From IMG/VR virus record IMGVR_UViG_3300044960_000180, positions 1 through 41,124 of that record: 41,124 nucleotides of DNA. The stretch is one strand, 5' to 3'. Of this stretch, positions 22,479 to 29,909 are shown one piece after another. Within the stretch, counting starts at the first letter, position 1. Each line of letters starts with the position of its first letter. The notes below the pieces were generated by a model. The model ran no database searches. It was not told the DNA's origin and was given only the letters and a program-made list of their open reading frames with translations. The translations under genes were made by a program, and so were the position numbers. Origin of the DNA: a virus.

Positions 22479-22934
22479 ATGAGAACTTTAACACAAGAAG
22501 AAGCAGACCAATTGATGGCACTTATTAAAGTGTTAGAAGCAACGCAACAAATTCAGTTTCCACAAAAAGGAGAAACAATGCAATTAGATGCACATAGTAC
22601 CGAAGGGCGAATAAAATTTATTATTGATGTCAATCGTGGTAAAATCAACATCAAAAAGTGTACGTACCAGACAAGATACAATCGATCAATACCGCTACTA
22701 CGAATTGATATCGAAGGCGGGATTCATACGAACCCACCACCACTTCGTGAAAAAGTACCTTGCCCGCATATACATATTTATCGTGAAGGGTTTGGTGATA
22801 AATGGGCCTACCCCCTGTCTTCGAAAATTAAAACTAACCCTTCTGATCTTGTTGCTGTGCTGAGCGATTTTTTAGAGTACAATCATGTTGAAAGACGGCC
22901 TCCTATTGTATACCAAGGAGATGGGTTGGTATGA
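22479..22934 (+). CDS. DUF6978-like protein, partner of DUF1828/1829 gene
   Basis: A 151-aa protein. N-terminal helix LTQEEADQLMALIKVLEA is followed by beta-rich LDAHSTEGRIKFIIDVNRGKINIKK, then HIHIYREGFGDKWAYPLSS and a C-terminal helix. I recall this pattern as DUF6978, usually found directly before a DUF1828/1829 gene. The stop overlaps the next start by 4 bp. AT-rich compared with the structural genes. Function not established; a toxin-antitoxin or defence pair is possible. Confidence 0.55.
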   Translation: MRTLTQEEADQLMALIKVLEATQQIQFPQKGETMQLDAHSTEGRIKFIIDVNRGKINIKKCTYQTRYNRSIPLLRIDIEGGIHTNPPPLREKVPCPHIHIYREGFGDKWAYPLSSKIKTNPSDLVAVLSDFLEYNHVERRPPIVYQGDGLV

Positions 22935-23701
22935 GCCAATCAACAAATGATTTGTTAAATTCTTATATCAAATGGCTTAAAGATAATATCTTTATACGTG
23001 AACTGCACGATGATGTTATCGAAATCACAACTCCATTCTTGGATCATCATAATGATCATTTGCAAATTTACGCAATCAAAAGTGGGGATAAAATCAGAAT
23101 CACAGATGACGGATATGTTATTACCGATTTAATGATGTCAGGGGTAGATATAAAGTCATCACGCAAGCGTCGCGAGCTTATGCAGGTAATCTTGAACGGA
23201 TATGGGGTCAAACTTTCTAACAATGAACTATATCTTGAAACGACCAAGAAAAATTTTCCGCAACATAAACACATGTTACTTCAAGCAATGCTTGCTATTA
23301 ATGATATGTTCATGACAGCACGCGAAACTGTAGCAGGGATTTTTTATGAAGATGTGGAACAATTCCTCATTCTAAACGAGATCCGATACACAGATAACAT
23401 AAGTTTCATTGGTAAAAGTGGTTTTTCCCATAAATTCGATTTTGTCATACCCCATTCCAAGGCTGCTCCTGAACGTATTATACAAACTATAAACAATCCA
23501 ACTAGAGACAAAGCTGAAAACTTATTATTTTCTTGGAGCGATACCAGGGAAACACGAAAAACCAACTCTACTCTTTACGCTTTTCTAAACGATAATGAGA
23601 AAAGTGTTAACGAAGAAGTAATAAATGCCTTAACTCATTACGAAGTAACACCAGTATTGTGGTCACAAAGGAAAAAATACGCTAGAGAATTGGCAGCTTA
23701 G
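22931..23701 (+). CDS. DUF1828/DUF1829 protein
   Basis: A 256-aa protein. The N-terminal DUF1828 part contains DVIEITTPFLDHHNDHLQIYAI and DKIRITDDGYVITDLMMSGVD, which together are typical of the family. The C-terminal DUF1829 part has SHKFDFVIPHSKAAPERIIQTIN and an RIIQTI...LFSW core resembling restriction-like folds. Prophages and islands often carry it with a small partner upstream, as here. No experimentally proven role is known to me. Confidence 0.75.
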   Translation: MSQSTNDLLNSYIKWLKDNIFIRELHDDVIEITTPFLDHHNDHLQIYAIKSGDKIRITDDGYVITDLMMSGVDIKSSRKRRELMQVILNGYGVKLSNNELYLETTKKNFPQHKHMLLQAMLAINDMFMTARETVAGIFYEDVEQFLILNEIRYTDNISFIGKSGFSHKFDFVIPHSKAAPERIIQTINNPTRDKAENLLFSWSDTRETRKTNSTLYAFLNDNEKSVNEEVINALTHYEVTPVLWSQRKKYARELAA

Positions 23702-23708
23702 AAAGAAT

Positions 23709-23742
23709 GAAAAAAGCCGAGGGTGCGCACCCTCGGCTTTTA
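23709..23742. terminator. Shared bidirectional terminator
   Basis: AAAAAAGCCGAGGGTGCG-CACCCTCGGCTTTT forms a long stem with T runs on both strands. It ends the plus-strand DUF operon and, from the other side, the minus-strand CRISPR transcript. Confidence 0.85.
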
Positions 23743-23752
23743 CTATTGTCCG

Positions 23753-24114
23753 GTCTCAATTCCTTATAGGTAGCTTCTAAACATGAATTGAAGATGTTGG
23801 AATATATCCGAGAACGCGTTTCAATTCCTCATAGGTAGCTTCTAAACGATTTAGGGAACGGCCTGAAAGGGAAAGGCCACGTCGTGTTTCAATTCCTCAT
23901 AGGTAGCTTCTAAACTGAAAAAGTGGATGCAAGGTCACAGCGAGTGGATGACGTTTCAATTCCTCATAGGTAGCTTCTAAACATGGATTCCGAGACGTTG
24001 GGAGACGACAGACTCCCAAGTTTCAAATCCTCATAGGTACGTTCTAAACTTAACACCGAGAAACCGGAAGAATCCATTATCTTTGTTTCAAATCCTCATA
24101 GGTACGTTCTAAAC
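23753..24114 (-). CRISPR. Phage-borne CRISPR array, six repeats and five spacers, no cas genes
   Basis: Six 30-bp repeats start at 23753, 23818, 23886, 23953, 24020 and 24085. Spacers are 35, 38, 37, 37 and 35 bp. Repeats 2-4 are identical on the plus strand (GTTTCAATTCCTCATAGG...GCTTCTAAAC). Repeats 5-6 are a second variant (T8 to A, GC at 21-22 to CG). Repeat 1 has two changes, as expected of the distal degenerate end. Read on the minus strand the repeat ends ATTGAAAC, the crRNA handle of many type I-B and III systems. Transcription would start near 24149 and stop at 23709-23742. No cas gene is in the genome, so processing would need host Cas proteins. Confidence 0.95.
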
Positions 24115-24236
24115 CCCATTTAAAGCCCGCCACAAAGCCATTTCTCTTCTCAACCACTATACCAAATATTCGCCCACAAAGTAAAGCCCCATCCGCCTAT
24201 TCCCCGCTACATAGCCAAATCCACACAAAAACGATT
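24115..24236 (-). promoter_or_regulatory. CRISPR leader with putative promoter
   Basis: On the minus strand a TATAGT -10 lies at 24156-24161, about 42 bp before the first repeat, with only weak -35 matches 17-19 bp further upstream. No gene is present in the stretch. The leader assignment follows from repeat orientation and the degenerate repeat at the other end. Confidence 0.5.
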
Positions 24237-24280
24237 GTCGTCGATCCCCAGGGGTTTTTGCGCTACTGGGGATCGACGAC
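24237..24280 (-). terminator. Late-operon terminator, 15-bp stem
   Basis: GTCGTCGATCCCCAG and its exact complement flank a 14-base loop. On the minus strand the stem is followed by AATCGTTTTT. It comes 27 bp after the endolysin stop and separates the late operon from the CRISPR array. Confidence 0.75.
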
Positions 24281-24307
24281 ATGTTTCGTGTATCTATATA
24301 TTTGATT

Positions 24308-24934
24308 CTACCGCTTAATATTCACCGTATCCCCCACTTTCACAGCCTCTTCAAGCCACTTGATCGCACTTTCCTTCTTTGAGAAAGCGTGCAATTGCTT
24401 CCCATTCAACTGGACACGGATGAAATTGTCCGTCGATGGGGCAGGTGCGGGGTCACTTGCTGCCAACACCTTTTTATAATCAAATGCAGGACATGTCGTC
24501 GATGCACCCGGCATCTCCCGATGTCCTCGAATGTACTTTATAGAAGGAACCTCTTTGCGCACAAACGGAACAAGCGCCCTCAGCGCTCGTTCTTGCTCAG
24601 TGGTTGGCTTCTCCTTCGTGAAATCGCCCGTCAAGCAGATCCCCAGCGAATACGGGTTGGCTATGCCTACATGTGCCCCCTGCTCATCGTTGCTCAGACA
24701 GCGCCTTGTGGTGCCGTCTGCTTCGATTACCCAGGTATAGGCGATGTGTCGCCACCCCCTGGACTGAACATGAAAGCGTGCATAGCCTTCTGCATTTGCA
24801 CCGGCTAAACTCCGCCGGACACCGCTATGATGGATCACCAAATGTGTGATCCCCGATACCGGACGAAGAATGGGACCCCGTTTGGAGGCCCGTGGTAGGC
24901 TTTTGCGTACGTCTTTGTACTTATAAAGGCTCAT
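24308..24934 (-). CDS. Endolysin: N-acetylmuramoyl-L-alanine amidase (PGRP type)
   Basis: A 208-aa lysis enzyme. The amidase_2/PGRP domain spans residues 20-150: HLVIHHSGV with the zinc His, WRHIAYTWVIEADG, GAHVGIANPYSLGICLTGDF and RGHREMPGASTTCPAF with the second His and Cys ligands. After a Pro-rich linker (DPAPAPSTD) a 50-residue C-terminal domain resembles SPOR-like wall binding (FIRVQLNGKQLHAFSKKESAIKWLEE). It overlaps the holin gene by 4 bp. Confidence 0.92.
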   Translation of the reverse strand: MSLYKYKDVRKSLPRASKRGPILRPVSGITHLVIHHSGVRRSLAGANAEGYARFHVQSRGWRHIAYTWVIEADGTTRRCLSNDEQGAHVGIANPYSLGICLTGDFTKEKPTTEQERALRALVPFVRKEVPSIKYIRGHREMPGASTTCPAFDYKKVLAASDPAPAPSTDNFIRVQLNGKQLHAFSKKESAIKWLEEAVKVGDTVNIKR

Positions 24935-25326
24935 TGATGATCACCCTTTCCCCGCAGAACCTCTACGGCTTGTTGAATTTTCGGCGGAATCGGCACCCCG
25001 ATTCGACCAGAGTTTTCAATGATGCTCACCGCTTCGTTGGCCAAATAAAAGGCCACCGTTCCATCCCGGAACAGGTGGCCATCTCCCAGTTGTTGATCAA
25101 ATATGTGAGCAACCGCGACAATCCCGAAAATCATTACCTTTCGAGCGATCCCCCACAACCCCACCTCACTGTTCAACTTCCCTTCCTTCGCCGCTGCAAC
25201 AAAACCCGTTACATAATCAATCACGACAAATACAAACAACGTCTGCAATGCCAATGACCACCCTCCCCATAAAAAAGAGGCGGTTGCGCCGCCCACGCCA
25301 ATAGCCAACTTAATCAAGGTCTCCAT
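24931..25326 (-). CDS. Holin, phi29/TcdE-type family
   Basis: A 131-aa membrane protein with spans at about residues 8-28, 30-48 and 65-85, and the family segment FVVIDYVTGFVAAAKEGKLNSEVGLWGIARK. Holins form pores that release the endolysin. The strong ribosome site GGGAGGAG and the coupled endolysin gene support it. Confidence 0.9.
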   Translation of the reverse strand: METLIKLAIGVGGATASFLWGGWSLALQTLFVFVVIDYVTGFVAAAKEGKLNSEVGLWGIARKVMIFGIVAVAHIFDQQLGDGHLFRDGTVAFYLANEAVSIIENSGRIGVPIPPKIQQAVEVLRGKGDHQ

Positions 25327-25353
25327 TTAGTACTCCTCCCTTCTCTGATACGT

Positions 25354-25641
25354 TCAACCAGAACTCTTCCTCTCCCAATCTTGAAGCAATTCACTTGCAG
25401 CTCGACGCGCGGCCCCATCCTGTGTGGGAAATTCCAATCCCGTATCTTCATATACTTTGCAAAGAATTTTGTATCGTGTTTCTACTATGGTTGTAGGCCC
25501 TTCCTCCGTCTCCATGACCGTTTCCACTTCGACAGGAACGATCACACAGCTATCTTTTAAAATGTCGTTCTCTTGCCCTTCATCCAAGACCACATACACC
25601 TTTGGCGGGAAATCGTACCGGATCAGCTTAGGCATGTCCAT
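25354..25641 (-). CDS. Hypothetical tail-region protein, 95 aa
   Basis: The ATG at 25641 is preferred because GAGAGGAGG precedes it. The protein is acidic and beta-rich (YDFPPKVYVVLDEGQENDILKDSCVIVPVEVE, TIVETRYKILCKVYED). It lies between the baseplate protein and the holin genes. No family recognised. Confidence 0.55.
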   Translation of the reverse strand: MDMPKLIRYDFPPKVYVVLDEGQENDILKDSCVIVPVEVETVMETEEGPTTIVETRYKILCKVYEDTGLEFPTQDGAARRAASELLQDWERKSSG

Positions 25642-25655
25642 CTTTATCCTCCTCT

Positions 25656-26951
25656 CTATTGTCCAATCGTCCGTTTGGTCAAATCGGAATATCGGTGTTT
25701 CAACCACTTGAATTGATCGAACAACCGCAATCCCTTCGTGATATAACCCGTCCCTGCCATCACTTCCATGTTCTCCTCGGTTCCGCTCACATTGAACGTC
25801 ACCCCCCGTACCAATTGCTGTGTCTCTGCTCCCCGGATGCGGATCGTCACTCGGTCTCCAAGCTCAAAATCCCTCCCATATTGAATTTGAGGAGTCTCCC
25901 GGAAATCAAAAGAGAACGCCGTCTGCTCAGCGTTCTCAGCAAGAAGTGCATCGATCTCCTGCAAAAGTTTCCCTCGCTCCTCCGTCCAGGTGGAGGAACC
26001 ATCCGCACTATTCACCCCTGTGTATTCAGCAAACATTTCAATTTGTCCATAAGCCGCAACCGATGCTTCATCCTGACCGTGGGCAAATCTTCTGCTTCTT
26101 CCCTCCCCGCTGCCGCCCATCAATATCCGGTTGGCTTGCGGTGGAATGCGCTCATAGGTATAGTTGCCCATCGTCCCTAAGTCGGGGGAAAAAATAACGT
26201 TGGGCCGGAACTGAGAAGCTAGTGATTCGAAGCGAACGCGGTAGATCGGAAGCCCATCAACCGTAGTTGTACCGGTATCGTATTGGTAAGCTGTCATGCG
26301 AATTGGTGATCCCCGGTAGTCGCTGAAATCTGCCACACTTTTACATAGCTCAAATAGATTCTCGCCACGTGCAATCAAGTACTCCCCGGCAGACGGATTC
26401 AGCAACGCGCCCACTTGGTTGTTCCGTGTCTCCAGAAAGGGAAGGGGTGGGCGCTGAGTAGGTGCACTCTCCCCGATATTAAAACGTACGGCTGTATAGA
26501 TATGGTAACTTGCCGGTAAGCTCCCGGTCGACCCTTTGTTCGGGATGTAATCCGAGTGCCCCCCGCTGGACGTACCATCAATTGTCATATACGGCGATGA
26601 CCAAGTGCGCGGGTGCGGCATGGCAAGATGCTTCGCGATCCAATAGAGATCGCAGGTTCCCGACACCTGCAAAATAGCGCCATCATCCGTCACGATCTCC
26701 CGGATGGTCCCGGTTGGCCCCGATAATAGAAAAAAGCCGTTTCGCTCCACATAAATGCCGCCTCTCCCTCCGTCATTGGGATTGGCGGCATTTTCGCGGA
26801 AATAACTAGCCGCAGCCGACTCTGCATCGATTTCGAGAACCCAGGTACTCACCTCGTTCATTCGCATCACGATCTGGAGCGAAATGAACTTGTCCACTTC
26901 TCCCAAAAACCGAAAGTCCCGGTTCCGGACCCGGATTCGATATTGTGCCAT
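25656..26951 (-). CDS. Baseplate/tail-tip hub protein, ReqiPepy6 Gp37-like
   Basis: A 431-aa protein beginning AQYRIRVRNRDFRFLGEVDKF with SLQIVMRMNEVSTWVLEID, the start of Gp37-like siphovirus tail proteins, and ending with a beta-rich part (GRDFELGDRVTIRIRGAETQQLVRG). Its place after the Dit-like gene fits the tail-associated hub at the tail tip. The ATG at 26951 follows GGGGGGTG; a GTG two codons upstream is the alternative. Confidence 0.78.
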   Translation of the reverse strand: MAQYRIRVRNRDFRFLGEVDKFISLQIVMRMNEVSTWVLEIDAESAAASYFRENAANPNDGGRGGIYVERNGFFLLSGPTGTIREIVTDDGAILQVSGTCDLYWIAKHLAMPHPRTWSSPYMTIDGTSSGGHSDYIPNKGSTGSLPASYHIYTAVRFNIGESAPTQRPPLPFLETRNNQVGALLNPSAGEYLIARGENLFELCKSVADFSDYRGSPIRMTAYQYDTGTTTVDGLPIYRVRFESLASQFRPNVIFSPDLGTMGNYTYERIPPQANRILMGGSGEGRSRRFAHGQDEASVAAYGQIEMFAEYTGVNSADGSSTWTEERGKLLQEIDALLAENAEQTAFSFDFRETPQIQYGRDFELGDRVTIRIRGAETQQLVRGVTFNVSGTEENMEVMAGTGYITKGLRLFDQFKWLKHRYSDLTKRTIGQ

Positions 26952-26953
26952 AA

Positions 26954-29905
26954 TCACACCCCCCAGTATGGCGGACTGTACTCGGCAATCAGCCGGGTAT
27001 TGGCATCGGTTCCGGTTCCGGTCAACCGGAGCCCATACTCACCACGTGGTATAGAGAACAGCTGAGAGGTAGGCGTTAACCATTGGTATAAGCTCGTGCC
27101 GTTGTCCAGGATAACCGCTTTCTTTCCAGGTCGGGTGTCCACCACGATGTAGCTCCCCGCTGGGAGTGTGACATTGACCCGGAAAGATGCGAGGACTGTG
27201 GGATCCATGTTTGACGGGGTTAAATCCACCTTCGGATTCGTGATTGGCCCATATATCCGAATAAACGGCCACGCTTGTGCATCCCCCGGGTTATTCACCA
27301 TGAACCATCTGCGATCCGGCTCAAACAGCCCATCTACCACGCGCGGCGCGCCGTACCAAAAAGGCTCAAACGCCCGGAAGGAAAGTAACACCTTCCGCCA
27401 CCATACCCCGATATTGTCCCCGTACGATTCCCGCCAATCACCGGATGGAGCAAACCGACACAGCAAACTTCTTACCTGCCCTTCCGGATAGACCAGCTGG
27501 AGCGCAAGAGGCCGGTTGGATATTTTCGTGGTCAGTTCCCGGATTTTTTGCCGCAGGTCCTCCCGGCTCTGTCCATTGATTCGGACGATCAGATCCACCA
27601 TCCGGGGATCGATGCGGGTGTTTTGGTATGTTGATCCCGGCTCCCCATACACCTCATATTCATTAAACGAAAGACCCGTCATCTCCGCCCCGCCCCGCTC
27701 ATCCACCCACCGGTACCCCTCCCGGTTGTCCAAGTAAATCAAAGGTTCCGCCGGTACCGTCAACACATCTCCCGCCGCTTCCTCCCACGTCACTTGCAGG
27801 TTGTCGATGGCCATCACGTTCTGCGAAGTCGTTTTAGTCGATCCTGAAGAACGCAAGTAGTATTCAAACGTCAGGGTATAGGTCCGTCCAGGAGTTAGTT
27901 CAATCGTTTCCTGCCACCATTTCCCCCAAGGACAAGCAAAATCATTTGCGGTACTACCCGAGTCGCCCGTTGAATAAGGAACCGAGCTGTTTAGAGACGG
28001 GCTGGCAAAATTCATCTCTTTCCAGCATGTAGAGCGATTGATCCAGATACGATATTCTCCATAAAGCCTTGGATATCGTTCGCCGCTTAAAGCGGAAACT
28101 GCTCTCTTGGTTCCTACATAACTTCGAAACCGGACCCGAGGGTTTTTTACGCCCAGAGGGACCCGGAACGTAAAATCGGCAGCTGAACTCTGTCCGTTTT
28201 CTAGCCCAAGAAGCGCTCGGAAGCCATAATTCCCGGCGTAAGCTTTTTGAGTGCTTCTCAGCCAGCCTTTAGTAGGTGTTGGGGTAGATGGCGAATCAAT
28301 CCGGGATGGGTTTGTTACTGTGAAAAACGGAGCGACTTTAGACGACTCAAAAGTCTCAATCAGGCTAAAGCTTTTAGACTCCGTTCGAATTTCTGTTTCC
28401 GGAGCCGTACTAATGACCATGTACGGTTTTCTCGGAATGTTATAGCTGACGATAATGTCATCAATATAGATGGCATCATCACGCGCATAGCCGCTGGCAT
28501 CTTTCTCATATTCAATCAGCATCTCAATCCGGTTACCGGGGGCAAGTACCACCGACACATCATCAAATGAAAAACCAGAGACTGCTTCCCAAACCACTTG
28601 TCCGTTGATATACACCCTGCCGATATCGCCTGTTTGTGCTCTGTGTCGGGCTTTGAATGAGAGGACGGGGTCAATAGCCGTTACCGGTACGTTGAAGACG
28701 ATTAAGGCTCCCGCTTTCGCCCCATCCGGAATCGTAGGCGGCCTCCCTATCTCATCCACTCCACCTGAATCCGCCGTGTCTTTCACCGTATAAGAGTAGT
28801 ATCCAGAAGACCGTATACGGAAGGAACGTTCAAATCCGTACGTGTATCCCGGTGCAGTGTTGGCGATTTGGAAAAATGGATCATATTCTTCGGATTCAAA
28901 GTCCAAGTATTTCACCACTTGCGCATCCGGAAGCATGATCCGGGGGGGATCAAGGATTTCCGCCCACTCCACCGACACATTGTCGATGGTGACGAATTGG
29001 CCGTTGGATGTTCCGTCACTAGGCCGTCGATGCTGAAGTGTCATCACCACCGTTCCGCGTGGTGACGGTGTAAGACCCACGATAGACGGTATCGCTCCGC
29101 CGTTGATGGTTCGAAACAGCGTTCCATTTACAAAAATCAATAGTTGTTCCCCGGATGAAATTCGAGAGGTATCCACTCGTAGTTGGATGGACGAATCATC
29201 GTCCGCTTCTTTGGGGACTTCGAACTTCAATTGACCGCCGGACCACGACGTCGCGCCAGCGGCTAAAGACTCGGAACGAAATACCCGGTTCCCATCCACT
29301 TCCGCTATCGACCATCCGCTGCTGTAAGTCGGCGCGACGTTCACAACCGTGAAAAAATCATTCGGTTCATAGTCCGTCATCGTCGATCCGGACTGTAGTT
29401 GTACATTCCGAAACCACACCGCCCCCATTTTCCCCGCTTCTTGCACCCGAAAAATGATCCGGACATCTGCGGAAGTGGCGTTGGCTGGCGCCGTGCCAGT
29501 AACAGATGTCCGGGTGTATACGTCGGGTTGCACCGATTGAACTGGCTGGAACACATCCCCGATAGCAATTCCGGAGGAATCGTACCATTTGATTTGAAGG
29601 CGCGGCCCCGTTCCGGTGGAACCGCTACTTAACGCCCCTTCTCCCCGCATCTCGGCAGAGACGGTGTATGTTCGACCTGCAACGACTGGAATGCGATCAG
29701 TGGTTCGGCACCCAGGGAACGCTTGGCCCGTCGACTCGAGGATATTGATGGCTTGGCTACCCTCGACATCGACAAAATGCTCGGATGTGGCATTTGCGCT
29801 GGTGATTGCCGTCCAACCATCTGCCACCCCATTCCCATCCGCATCCCGGTTCAAGGAGGGAAAGGGGATCAGGTTCTCAAAGCCGATTCGCCTCGTGATG
29901 GTCAT
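26954..29905 (-). CDS. Distal tail (Dit-like) protein with long carbohydrate-binding-like N-terminus
   Basis: A 983-aa protein. The last 280 residues are Dit-like (REGYRWVDERGGAEMTGLSF, DPRMVDLIVRINGQSREDL, RAFEPFWYGAPRV). In front lie three or four beta-sandwich modules of 150-180 residues. The first (ENLIPFPSLNRDADGNGVADGW, then VVAGRTYTVSAEMRG) looks like carbohydrate-binding CBM4_9 domains. Most Dit proteins are 250-300 residues, so this one has a large added host-binding part. It follows the tape measure gene directly. Confidence 0.75.
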   Translation of the reverse strand: MTITRRIGFENLIPFPSLNRDADGNGVADGWTAITSANATSEHFVDVEGSQAINILESTGQAFPGCRTTDRIPVVAGRTYTVSAEMRGEGALSSGSTGTGPRLQIKWYDSSGIAIGDVFQPVQSVQPDVYTRTSVTGTAPANATSADVRIIFRVQEAGKMGAVWFRNVQLQSGSTMTDYEPNDFFTVVNVAPTYSSGWSIAEVDGNRVFRSESLAAGATSWSGGQLKFEVPKEADDDSSIQLRVDTSRISSGEQLLIFVNGTLFRTINGGAIPSIVGLTPSPRGTVVMTLQHRRPSDGTSNGQFVTIDNVSVEWAEILDPPRIMLPDAQVVKYLDFESEEYDPFFQIANTAPGYTYGFERSFRIRSSGYYSYTVKDTADSGGVDEIGRPPTIPDGAKAGALIVFNVPVTAIDPVLSFKARHRAQTGDIGRVYINGQVVWEAVSGFSFDDVSVVLAPGNRIEMLIEYEKDASGYARDDAIYIDDIIVSYNIPRKPYMVISTAPETEIRTESKSFSLIETFESSKVAPFFTVTNPSRIDSPSTPTPTKGWLRSTQKAYAGNYGFRALLGLENGQSSAADFTFRVPLGVKNPRVRFRSYVGTKRAVSALSGERYPRLYGEYRIWINRSTCWKEMNFASPSLNSSVPYSTGDSGSTANDFACPWGKWWQETIELTPGRTYTLTFEYYLRSSGSTKTTSQNVMAIDNLQVTWEEAAGDVLTVPAEPLIYLDNREGYRWVDERGGAEMTGLSFNEYEVYGEPGSTYQNTRIDPRMVDLIVRINGQSREDLRQKIRELTTKISNRPLALQLVYPEGQVRSLLCRFAPSGDWRESYGDNIGVWWRKVLLSFRAFEPFWYGAPRVVDGLFEPDRRWFMVNNPGDAQAWPFIRIYGPITNPKVDLTPSNMDPTVLASFRVNVTLPAGSYIVVDTRPGKKAVILDNGTSLYQWLTPTSQLFSIPRGEYGLRLTGTGTDANTRLIAEYSPPYWGV

Positions 29906-29909
29906 CTGT

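Noticed and set aside
23753-24114. Possibility that the array is an ordinary direct-repeat cluster
   Set aside because: Exact 30-bp units, unrelated 35-38 bp spacers, a degenerate distal repeat and the ATTGAAAC handle are all CRISPR traits.
24237-24280. 15-bp inverted repeat considered as attP
   Set aside because: It lies right after the endolysin gene, is followed by T on the minus strand and is far from the integrase, so a terminator fits better.
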